Shown here: piece by piece, positions 16,527 through 23,869 of the stretch
Layout: every line of letters begins with the position of its first letter
Numbering within the stretch: the stretch's first letter is position 1
Assembly (NCBI RefSeq): GCF_024505145.1
Contig: NZ_JANIAA010000001.1
Span: 620,001 to 684,000 of the forward strand
Source of the DNA: Streptomyces rugosispiralis
Lineage (GTDB): Bacteria; Actinomycetota; Actinomycetes; Streptomycetales; Streptomycetaceae
DNA length: 64,000 nucleotides
Direction of reading: 5' to 3'
Program-made: the position numbers and the translations under genes
The notes under the pieces: model-generated
What the model saw: only the letters and a program-made list of their open reading frames with translations
Told to the model about the DNA's origin: nothing
Databases searched by the model: none

Positions 16527-17354
16527 ATGTCCACTCATCGCGTGCGCCGGTCACGGCGCCTTCCTCTGCTGGCCATCATTGCCGCGGCCGGTGTGGCCGC
16601 CCCTTCGGTCGCCGCCGCCAACACACCGGCCACGGCGGACACCACCCGGCCCACGGCCGTGCAGGCACCCGACGACTACTACCAGGACGCGGCGGGCAAG
16701 AGCGGCCCGGAGCTGAAGGCGGCGCTGCACACGATCATCAGCGAGCAGACCAAGCTGTCCTACGACGAGGTGTGGGACGCGCTGAAGTCCACGGACGAGG
16801 ACCCGGACAACCCGTCGAACGTCATCCTCCTCTACTCCGGCCGCTCCCAGTCCAAGGACGCCAACGGCGGCGACCCCGACGACTGGAACCGCGAGCACGT
16901 CTGGGCGAAGTCGCACGGCGACTTCGGCACGGCCACCGGGCCCGGCACCGATCTGCACCACCTGCGCCCGGCCAATGTGAAGGTCAACAGCACCCGCGGC
17001 AACAAGGACTTCGACAACGGCGGCGAGGAGGTGCCCGACGCCCCGGGCAACCGCACCGACGACGACTCCTTCGAACCGCGCGACCAGGTCAAGGGCGATA
17101 TCGCCCGGATGATCCTCTACATGGCCGTCCGCTACGACGGAGACGACGGCTTCGCCGACCTCGAGCCCAACGACAAGGTCGACAACGGCTCCGCGCCCAA
17201 CATCGGCCGGCTGTCCGTGCTGAAGACGTGGAGCGCCGAGGACCCGCCCGACGACTTCGAGAAGAACCGTAACGAGGTCATCTACGACAAGTTCCAGCAC
17301 AACCGGAACCCGTTCATCGACCACCCGGAGTGGGTGGACTCCATCTGGAAGTAA
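16527..17354 (+). CDS. Secreted endonuclease I family nuclease
   Basis: A 275-aa exported nuclease. Residues 1-30 are an arginine-rich signal peptide ending near SVAAANT. The mature part carries the EndA-type beta-beta-alpha metal core: WNREHVWAKSHG, then DLHHLRPANVKVNSTRGN. The histidine and downstream asparagine are the expected catalytic and Mg-binding residues. DPDNPSNVILLYSGRS is also typical of bacterial endonuclease I. It probably degrades extracellular DNA or RNA for phosphate. ATG 16527 is used; GGAGAGG lies about 13 nt upstream. It is divergent from RNase HI. Confidence 0.9.
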   Translation: MSTHRVRRSRRLPLLAIIAAAGVAAPSVAAANTPATADTTRPTAVQAPDDYYQDAAGKSGPELKAALHTIISEQTKLSYDEVWDALKSTDEDPDNPSNVILLYSGRSQSKDANGGDPDDWNREHVWAKSHGDFGTATGPGTDLHHLRPANVKVNSTRGNKDFDNGGEEVPDAPGNRTDDDSFEPRDQVKGDIARMILYMAVRYDGDDGFADLEPNDKVDNGSAPNIGRLSVLKTWSAEDPPDDFEKNRNEVIYDKFQHNRNPFIDHPEWVDSIWK

Positions 17355-17373
17355 TCCAGCTCCCGACCCTGCT

Positions 17374-17417
17374 CCTGCCCCGGCCCCGGCCCCGGCACGA
17401 AGACGCGCCGGGGCAGG
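17374..17417 (+). terminator. Hairpin after the secreted nuclease gene
   Basis: CCTGCCCCGGC (17374-17384) pairs perfectly with GCCGGGGCAGG (17407-17417), an 11-bp stem 19 bp after the nuclease stop and 28 bp before the next start. Confidence 0.65.
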
Positions 17418-17445
17418 GGCGCCGGTCCTGTGGTAGGCAGTCCTC

Positions 17446-18186
17446 GTGCGTATCCTCCTCCCCCTGCCCGACCGGGACTTCGACGTCACCGAGGTGGCCG
17501 TGCCCTGGAAGCTGCTGACCGGCCTCGGCCATGAGGTGGTGTTCGCCACCGAGGGCGGCGACGGTCCACCCGCCGCCGATCCGCTACTGCTCACCGGAGT
17601 GCTCTTCGGGCAGCTCGGCGCGGAGCCCGAGCCCAAGGAGTTCTACGAGCGACTGACCGGCGAGGCCGCCTTCCGCCACCCCGTCGCGTGGGCGGACCTC
17701 CGGCCCGAGGCGTACGACGGGCTGATCCTGCCCGGCGGCCACGCGCCCGGGATGCGCCAATACCTCGGCTCCGGCCTGCTGCGCGAGAAGATCGCGGAGT
17801 TCTGGCGGCTGGACCGCCCGGTGGGCGCCATATGCCACGGCGTCCTCGCCCTGGCCCGCACCCGCGACCCGGCCACCGGCCGCAGCCTCCTCGCCGGCCG
17901 GCGCACCACCTGCCTGCCCGGCTATATGGAGCGGACCGCGTACTACCTCACGGCCTGGCGCCGCGGCCGCTACTACCGCACCTACCCGGCCTACGTCCAG
18001 GACGAGGTCGTCGCCGCCCTGGCCGACCCCGCCCAGTTCGAACGCGGCCCCGTCGAGCTGCGGCGCCGCGGCACGGCCACCGATGACACCCCCGCGTTCG
18101 TCGTCCAGGACGGCAACTACCTCTCCGCCCGCTGGCCCGGCGACGCCTATCTCTTCGCACGGCGCTTCGCCACGATGCTCACCTGA
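17446..18186 (+). CDS. DJ-1/PfpI-family class I glutamine amidotransferase-like protein
   Basis: A 246-aa protein with the flavodoxin-like DJ-1/PfpI fold. LILPGGHAPGM (near 85-95) precedes the nucleophile elbow AICHGVLAL (Cys near 127), as in intracellular protease/chaperone homologues. FPL-type residues VAVPWKLLTGLGHEVVFATEGG mark the N-terminus. Members act as glyoxalase III, deglycases or peptidases; none can be assigned here. GTG 17446 is used with only weak Shine-Dalgarno support. The gene ends 13 bp before a convergent M20 hydrolase gene. Confidence 0.87.
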   Translation: MRILLPLPDRDFDVTEVAVPWKLLTGLGHEVVFATEGGDGPPAADPLLLTGVLFGQLGAEPEPKEFYERLTGEAAFRHPVAWADLRPEAYDGLILPGGHAPGMRQYLGSGLLREKIAEFWRLDRPVGAICHGVLALARTRDPATGRSLLAGRRTTCLPGYMERTAYYLTAWRRGRYYRTYPAYVQDEVVAALADPAQFERGPVELRRRGTATDDTPAFVVQDGNYLSARWPGDAYLFARRFATMLT

Positions 18187-18198
18187 CCGGCACGCCCA

Positions 18199-19479
18199 TC
18201 ACGACGGGCCTTGCGTGGCCAGCCGGAGGAGAGTGGTCGCGAGGACGTCGACACCGTGGGTGCACGCTTCGGGGGTGGAGTACTCGCGGGGGTTGTGGCT
18301 GATGCCGTGGTACTCACCACGCACGAAGACCATCGCCGTGGGGCAGAGCGCGGCGATCTCCTGGGCGTCGTGTCCGGCGCCGGAGAGCAGGGGGATGTGT
18401 GCCAGACCGTGGTCGTCGGCGGCCTGCGCGATGACCTTCCGGACGCGCTCGTCGAAGGGGACATACGCGGTCTTGGCCATACGCCGGGTGGTGAACGTGA
18501 GCCCCGGCGTGCCGTCCTCCAGGGTGCGCAGGAAGGCCGCGAGGTCCTCCTCGGCGCGGGCCATCCGGGCGTCGTCCGGGTTGCGCAGATCGACGGTGAG
18601 CTCGGCGCGGGCCGGGACGATGTTGGTCAGGTCCGGGTGGACGGCGAGGTGGCCGACGGTGGCGCGCAGCTCGCCGTAGGCGCCGGAGTCGACCATGGTC
18701 CGCAGCTGGACGCCGATCCGGGCGGCGGCGAGGCCGGCGTCGGCGCGCAGATGGGTCGGGGGGGTACCGGCGTGCGCGGCGCGGCCGTGGATGGTGATCT
18801 CCTGCCAGGAGATGCCCTGAACGCCGGTGACGACGCCGACCTGGACATCGTTCTCGGCGAGCACGGGGCCCTGTTCGATGTGGCACTCGACGTAGGCGTA
18901 CGGCGGGTCGAGACGGACATCGGCGGGGCCGTGGAAGCCGGTGCGGGTCAGTTCGCCGCCGAGGGTACGGCCGTCGCGATCGGTCAGTGCGTGGGCGTAC
19001 TCCAGGGAGAGGCGCCCCGCGGCGACCGCGCTGCCGAGCATGTCGGTGCCGAAGCGGACACCTTCTTCCTCCGTGAAGACACCGATCTCGATGGGGCGGC
19101 GGGTGCTGATGCCCCGCTCGTCGAGGGTCCGTACGACTTCGATGCCGCCCAGGACTCCGAGACAGCTGTCGAAGGCACCGGCGGTGGCCACGCTGTCGAT
19201 ATGCGACCCGGTCAGCACGGGGGCCGCCGTGGGGTCGGTGCCTTCGCGGCGGCCGTAGATGTTGCCCATCCGGTCGACCCGGACCGTCAGCCCGGCCCGC
19301 TCCATCCATGCGATGACCTGACGCCGCCCGGCGGCGTCGGCGTCGGTGAGGGCCAGGCGGTTCACCCCGCGCAGACCGGTGTGCTCGTCGTCGTACGCGC
19401 CGATCTCGGCGAGGTCCATCAGTGACTGCCACAGCCGGTGGCCGTCGACGGTGATCGTGTCGGGGGTGGGGCCTGTCAT
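18199..19479 (-). CDS. M20-family N-carbamoyl-L-amino-acid hydrolase / allantoate amidohydrolase
   Basis: A 426-aa zinc-dependent amidohydrolase. Metal ligands can be read in order: GSHIDSV (His), AFDSCLGVLGG (Asp), TEEEGVRF (Glu pair), ECHIEQGP (His) and ISHNPREYS (His). The dimerisation domain is about residues 215-330. It hydrolyses N-carbamoyl amino acids or allantoate, releasing ammonia and CO2. It starts 36 bp after the stop of the truncated diaminopropionate ammonia-lyase on the same strand, so the two were an operon. If that promoter was lost (see the junction near 20510), this gene may now be weakly expressed. Confidence 0.92.
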   Translation of the reverse strand: MTGPTPDTITVDGHRLWQSLMDLAEIGAYDDEHTGLRGVNRLALTDADAAGRRQVIAWMERAGLTVRVDRMGNIYGRREGTDPTAAPVLTGSHIDSVATAGAFDSCLGVLGGIEVVRTLDERGISTRRPIEIGVFTEEEGVRFGTDMLGSAVAAGRLSLEYAHALTDRDGRTLGGELTRTGFHGPADVRLDPPYAYVECHIEQGPVLAENDVQVGVVTGVQGISWQEITIHGRAAHAGTPPTHLRADAGLAAARIGVQLRTMVDSGAYGELRATVGHLAVHPDLTNIVPARAELTVDLRNPDDARMARAEEDLAAFLRTLEDGTPGLTFTTRRMAKTAYVPFDERVRKVIAQAADDHGLAHIPLLSGAGHDAQEIAALCPTAMVFVRGEYHGISHNPREYSTPEACTHGVDVLATTLLRLATQGPS

Positions 19480-19515
19480 ATCGCGTCTCCCGAAGGTGAT
19501 CGGATGCGGATGGGT

Positions 19516-20508
19516 TCAGCTGTCCGCTGTGGTGGCGGCGGGGTTGGCGGCGCTGCCCTCCGTGCTCAGCAGCACGACGGTCGAGGCGGGGCCGAGGCCC
19601 AGTGCGGCGCGGCGGCCATCGGCGCCGTCGCCGGTGAGCGCGGCGCGCAGCCCGGCGAGTGAGGCGGCGCCGCAGGGGCCGCTGGAGATGCCGAGCCGGG
19701 CGAGGTCACCGACCGCGCGGGCGCTCGCGGCGTCAGGGATGGCGATGGCCGCGTCGAGCCCGTCGCGCAGATGAGGCCAGGCGATGCTGGAGGGGGTGCC
19801 GCAGTTCAATCCGGCCATGATGGTCTCGCCGGTGGCGACGCTGACCGGCTCGCCACGCATGAGGCTCTCGATGACGCACGGGGCGGCCGTGGGTTCCACC
19901 GAAAGCAGCGCCGTGGGCGGCCCGGCCGGGCGGCCGCGGTAGTGGGTGACGACGGCGTGGGCCAGCGAACCCACGCCCACCGGGATGGCGATGAGGTCGG
20001 GCGCCCCCGCTCCGGCGACCGCGAGTTGCTCGTCGATTTCCGCGCAGAGCGTGGAGTAGCCCTCGACGATCCAGCCCGGTATCCGTTCATAGCCGGGCCA
20101 GGCGGTGTCCTGGACCAGGAGCGCGCCCGGTGCGGCGGCCGCCTCGGCCGCCTGGCGCACGGCCTCGTCGTACGCGCCCGTGACCTGGGCGACCTCCGCC
20201 TCCTCCGCGGCGATGGCCGCCACGGCCGCCGGATGGACACCTCGCGGGACGAAGATCCGGACGCGGTGGCCGAGCAGGCGTGCCGTCCGGGCCACGGCGC
20301 GGCCATGGTTGCCGTCGGTCGCGCTCACCAGGGTGACGGGCGCGGTGGCATCGCCCTGCACGGCCCGTGCGGCGAGGGCGCGGTGCACGGCCCAGGACGC
20401 GCCCAGGGCCTTGAAGGCGGGCAGGCCCAGACGCCATGACTCGTCCTTGACGAAGACCCGCCCTACACTCAACTCGGCTGCGATTGGGGGGAGTTCGGTC
20501 AGCGGGGG
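19516..20508 (-). pseudogene. Diaminopropionate ammonia-lyase, 5'-truncated
   Basis: About 330 residues of a fold-type II PLP enzyme that splits 2,3-diaminopropionate into pyruvate and ammonia. GLPAFKALGAS contains the Schiff-base lysine, VSATDGNHGRAVA the phosphate/ring-stacking loop, and VGVGSLAHAV the PLP glycine loop. Homology begins abruptly at PLTELPP (20505). About 50 N-terminal residues are missing relative to E. coli YgeX (398 aa). The frame stays open across the junction, antisense to a LysR remnant, with a possible GTG near 20595, so a chimeric protein is conceivable. I judge it a decayed gene. Confidence 0.65.
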
Positions 20509-20520
20509 CTGCCCGCACCG

Positions 20521-20931
20521 GCCGGTGAGCGGAACGGCACCGGGCCCGACTCCAAGGGCGGCCCCACGGCGTCGTTGCGCTCGCTCGCCGGCCACCCCTG
20601 GGCCATGGAGCCCGAGGGCACGGCCGCCCGCCACTGGGCCATGACCCTGTGCCGGAACGCCGGTTTCGAGCCCGATGTACGGTTCGAGACCACGGACCTC
20701 CTGATCCACCTCCGCCTCGCCGAGCAGGGCCACGCCGCCGCCCTGCTCCCCAGCCTCGTATGGAACGGAGCGCCCCCGACCGTCGCGGTGCGGCAACTCC
20801 CCCGCGGCCGGCGCGCCCGCCGTGTCTTCACCGCGGTGCGCCGGGGCCGCAGCCGCCACCCCGCGATCGCGGCCTGCCGCCAAGCCCTGCGGCAGGTGGC
20901 CACGGACGTGGCCGACTCGGCCGACGTGTGA
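20521..20931 (+). pseudogene. LysR-type regulator remnant (C-terminal substrate-binding half only)
   Basis: About 136 codons corresponding to the end of a LysR effector domain: SLAGHPWAMEPEGTAAR, then LRLAEQGHAAALLPSLVW and VFTAVRRGRSRHPAI. The DNA-binding domain and the first half of the effector domain (about 160 residues of ~300) are absent. It is oriented away from the truncated ammonia-lyase, so the intact ancestor was probably its divergent regulator. The downstream stop and terminator remain intact. Confidence 0.78.
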
Positions 20932-20938
20932 ATCGAAA

Positions 20939-20978
20939 CATCGTCGGCCCCGACCGCGGACGGTCGGGGCCGACGATG
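20939..20978. terminator. Perfect 18-bp stem terminator
   Basis: CATCGTCGGCCCCGACCG (20939-20956) is followed by a 4-nt loop and its exact reverse complement (20961-20978). It sits 8 bp after the LysR remnant and 24 bp beyond the lipoprotein stop on the other strand, so it should act in both directions. Confidence 0.88.
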
Positions 20979-21001
20979 AGTGCGCTTAGGCTCAACTACC
21001 C

Positions 21002-21238
21002 TTAGTCGTCAACGCACTTGGGGTACTTCGAACCACGGTTGCAGTCGTGGTAGTCGTACTTGCTGACCCGGAACTTCTTCTCCTCGCCGCCCTTGGCAGG
21101 ATCAACGACCAGGTAGAACTTCTTCCCGTCCTTGACCTTGTCGGTGACTGTCCCATCAGGACCCCGGTCAAAGTCCTGCGCGCACCCGGCGAGTGTGAGG
21201 GCTGAACATGCCAGGAGGGCGAGGGCAAGGCGACGCAT
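21002..21238 (-). CDS. Small secreted lipoprotein, function unknown
   Basis: A 78-aa protein with a basic, hydrophobic signal peptide and lipobox LAGC (Cys19), so it should be lipid-anchored outside the membrane. The mature ~59 residues include KVKDGKKFYLVVDPAKGGEEKKFRVSK in short segments that look like a small beta domain, and a Cys pair (DCNRG, KCVDD) near the end. GGAG stands 8 nt before ATG 21238. I do not recognise the family. Its terminator is the hairpin at 20939-20978. Confidence 0.82.
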   Translation of the reverse strand: MRRLALALLACSALTLAGCAQDFDRGPDGTVTDKVKDGKKFYLVVDPAKGGEEKKFRVSKYDYHDCNRGSKYPKCVDD

Positions 21239-21409
21239 GTCGTGCTCCGATCAACGTGAGGATTGCGAGACAGTCTAGGGGGCATCGGATCATGGCCCGG
21301 CCAGGGGTGGCGTTCGCCCATACGCGGGAAAACGCCTGATGGACGGCGGTGGGAAAGCCACGCGCCGAACCTGGCCAGGCGGCCAGGACGATGCTCACCG
21401 GGCCGGTGG

Positions 21410-21835
21410 CTAGGGGCGGGCGTAGGGCCGGGTGATGATCTCCATGTTGTGTCCGCCGGGGTCGTCGAAGTACGCGCCACGGCCGCCGAAGAGACGGTTG
21501 ATCCGGCCGGGGTCGGTGTGGTGGGGGTCGGCGTAGTAGGTGACGCCGACCGCTACCAGGCGGGCGATCATGGCGTCGAACTGCTCATCGGGCACGAGGA
21601 ACGCGTAGTGCTGCGGCTGTATGGGCTCGTCGCGCTTCTCGTAGTAGTCGAGCGTCACGCCGCCGAGATCGACGGGCAGAAACGGGCCGAACGGGGCTCC
21701 GACCTCCACTCCCAGAATCGCGGCGATGAACTCGGCGGACAGGTACCGGTCATGGGCGTAGACGGCCGTGTGATTCAGCTGGACAGCGGTGGCCGGGGGC
21801 TCGGAGTCGTGCTTGGGCCGGGCGTGGTGTGGCAT
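21410..21835 (-). CDS. VOC (glyoxalase/dioxygenase superfamily) protein
   Basis: About 141 aa. The fold is seen as two beta-alpha-beta-beta-beta modules: LNHTAVYAHDRYLSAEF, with a first metal histidine, and YFDDPGGHNMEIITRPY, the usual C-terminal module with the Glu ligand in MEII. FGPFLPVDLGGVTLDYYE lies between. VOC proteins include glyoxalases, dioxygenases and drug-binding proteins, and no function can be chosen. The start is set at ATG 21835 (MPHHARPK) because the upstream codons look unlike a VOC beginning. Confidence 0.85.
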   Translation of the reverse strand: MPHHARPKHDSEPPATAVQLNHTAVYAHDRYLSAEFIAAILGVEVGAPFGPFLPVDLGGVTLDYYEKRDEPIQPQHYAFLVPDEQFDAMIARLVAVGVTYYADPHHTDPGRINRLFGGRGAYFDDPGGHNMEIITRPYARP

Positions 21836-22194
21836 CTGTGGTGGTGTCTCCGCATCGTGGAATCCGCTGGAACAGGCGCCACATACGGGCGCCCGGAGGA
21901 AGGACACGGAGGAAATGGCGGGCCTCTGGCCCGCCTCGGGCTCACGCCGAGGCCGGGCGCCTCACTCGTGCGTGGCCCATGGCCGACCCGGCAGTCACGT
22001 CACCGACTCTAGCAGCGCCCGCGGATCCGGCCCTGGGATCCCGGGGATGCACCCCGACTCGGCGTACGCGCCGTCCACGTGGCACCCGCCACACCGAGAT
22101 GGGATGGAGCCGACCCGGGCGCGTCCGCCTGGCGAGCGCCATGTCCGATTTCCGCCAGCACACCTTCCCTCCCAGGGCGCACAGTGGAGGTGTG

Positions 22195-23706
22195 ATGAGC
22201 GACGACAGCAGGTACGAGGCGGTGTGCAGCCGCGACGCGCGGTTCGACGGCGAGTTCTTCTTCGGTGTCGCCACGACCGGGATCTACTGCCGGCCGAGCT
22301 GCCCCGCCACCACGCCCCGGCGCAAGAACGTCCGGTTCTTCCCGACCTCCGCCGCCGCGCAGGGCGCGGGGTTCCGGGCCTGCCGTCGCTGCCGGCCGGA
22401 CGCCGTGCCCGGCTCCGCCGACTGGAACGCGCGGGCGGACGCCGTCGGCCGTGCCATGCGGATGATCGGGGACGGAGTGGTGGACCGGGAGGGGGTGGCC
22501 GGGCTCGCCGCACGGCTCGGGTACAGCTCCCGGCAGGTGCAGCGGCAGCTGACCGCCGAGCTCGGCGCCGGGCCGGTGGCGCTCGCCCGCGCCCAGCGCG
22601 CCCACACCGCGCGGATCCTGCTGCAGACCACCGCGCTGCGGGCCTCGGAGATCGCGTTCGCGGCCGGGTTCTCCAGCGTCCGGCAGTTCAACGACACCCT
22701 GCGCGAGATCTACGCCGCCACCCCCACCGAACTGCGCGCCGCCCGGCCGGAGAAGTCCGCCCTGTCCGGGTCCGCGGCGGCGCCCGGCGGGGTGCTGGGG
22801 ACCAACGGCGGGACGCGTGGCGCAACGGCCGGGGTGCCGCTGCGGCTCGCCTACCGCGGCCCGTACGACACCGCGCGGGTCTTCGACTTTCTCGCCCGGC
22901 GTGCCCTCACCGGCCTGGAGGAGATGGTGGGCGCGCCGGGCGCCCGCACCTACCGCCGCACCCTGCGGCTGCCGCACGCCTGCGCCATCGTCGAGGTCGA
23001 CGAACGGCCCGGTGACGGCTGGCTGGAGTGCCGGCTGCGCCTGACCGAGCTGCGCGATCTGACCACCGCCATCCAGCGGATCCGGCGCCTGTTCGACCTG
23101 GACGCCGATCCGTACGCGGTCGCCGAGCGCCTCGGCACCGATGCCGCGCTCGCGCCCCTGGTGGCCGCGCGGCCGGGGCTGCGTTCGCCGGGCACCGCCG
23201 ACCCGCATGAGCTCGCCCTCCGCGCCGTGCTCGGCCAGCAGGTCTCGGTGGCCGCCGGGCGGGTGCTGGGCGATGGGCTGATCGCCGCGTACGGCAAGCC
23301 CCTGGAGCGGCCGGACGGCGGGCTCACCCATCTCTTCCCGGGCGCGGAGGACCTGGCCGAGGCGCCACTCGCCGAGCTCGGCATGCCCGAGAGCCGGCGC
23401 GCCACGCTGCGCACGCTCGCCGCGGCGCTCGCGGACGGCACCGTGCGGCTGGACGCGGGCGCCGACCGCGACCGGACCGAGAAGGAGCTGCTGGGGCTGC
23501 GCGGCATCGGCCCCTGGACGTCCGGTTACATCCGGATGCGGGCGCTGAGCGACCCCGATGTGCTGCTGGAGTCGGATGTCGCCGTACGGGCCGGGGCCCG
23601 CGGTGCCGGGGCGCAGCTGGAGGACTCCGAGGGCTGGCGCCCCTGGCGCTCGTACGCCATGCACCACCTCTGGAACGCCCCGCGACCCCGGCCCGCGACC
23701 GCATGA
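22195..23706 (+). CDS. alkA: Ada-AlkA fusion: alkylated-DNA repair glycosylase with adaptive-response domain
   Basis: A 503-aa DNA repair protein. Residues 1-75 are the Ada zinc domain with C32, C36, C63 and C66 (the pattern of E. coli Ada C38/C42/C69/C72); C32 would accept methyl groups from phosphotriesters. An AraC-type HTH follows (about 95-180, LAARLGYSSRQVQRQL). The rest is AlkA: the N-terminal TBP-like domain, then the helix-hairpin-helix LLGLRGIGPWTSGYI, and an Asp in LLESDVAV. It excises 3-methyladenine-type lesions and can sense alkylation. ATG 22195 follows GTGGAGGTGTG. Confidence 0.95.
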   Translation: MSDDSRYEAVCSRDARFDGEFFFGVATTGIYCRPSCPATTPRRKNVRFFPTSAAAQGAGFRACRRCRPDAVPGSADWNARADAVGRAMRMIGDGVVDREGVAGLAARLGYSSRQVQRQLTAELGAGPVALARAQRAHTARILLQTTALRASEIAFAAGFSSVRQFNDTLREIYAATPTELRAARPEKSALSGSAAAPGGVLGTNGGTRGATAGVPLRLAYRGPYDTARVFDFLARRALTGLEEMVGAPGARTYRRTLRLPHACAIVEVDERPGDGWLECRLRLTELRDLTTAIQRIRRLFDLDADPYAVAERLGTDAALAPLVAARPGLRSPGTADPHELALRAVLGQQVSVAAGRVLGDGLIAAYGKPLERPDGGLTHLFPGAEDLAEAPLAELGMPESRRATLRTLAAALADGTVRLDAGADRDRTEKELLGLRGIGPWTSGYIRMRALSDPDVLLESDVAVRAGARGAGAQLEDSEGWRPWRSYAMHHLWNAPRPRPATA

Positions 23707-23869
23707 CCGGGAACGTCCCGATGACGGCGCGGTGAGATCGATGACCCCGGCGTGAAGAACGACGGCCCATTCTGAAACCCCGGTCCGCCGCCGCTTTACG
23801 GCCCCTTTATGCCGCTGAGAGCGTGCGCAGCGAGCACTCGCGACGAGCGCGAACTGGGGGAGGTCGTCA

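Noticed and set aside
20575..20931. The LysR remnant as a complete small gene starting at TTG 20575.
   Set aside because: It matches only the last ~120 residues of a LysR effector domain, has no DNA-binding part and no ribosome site.
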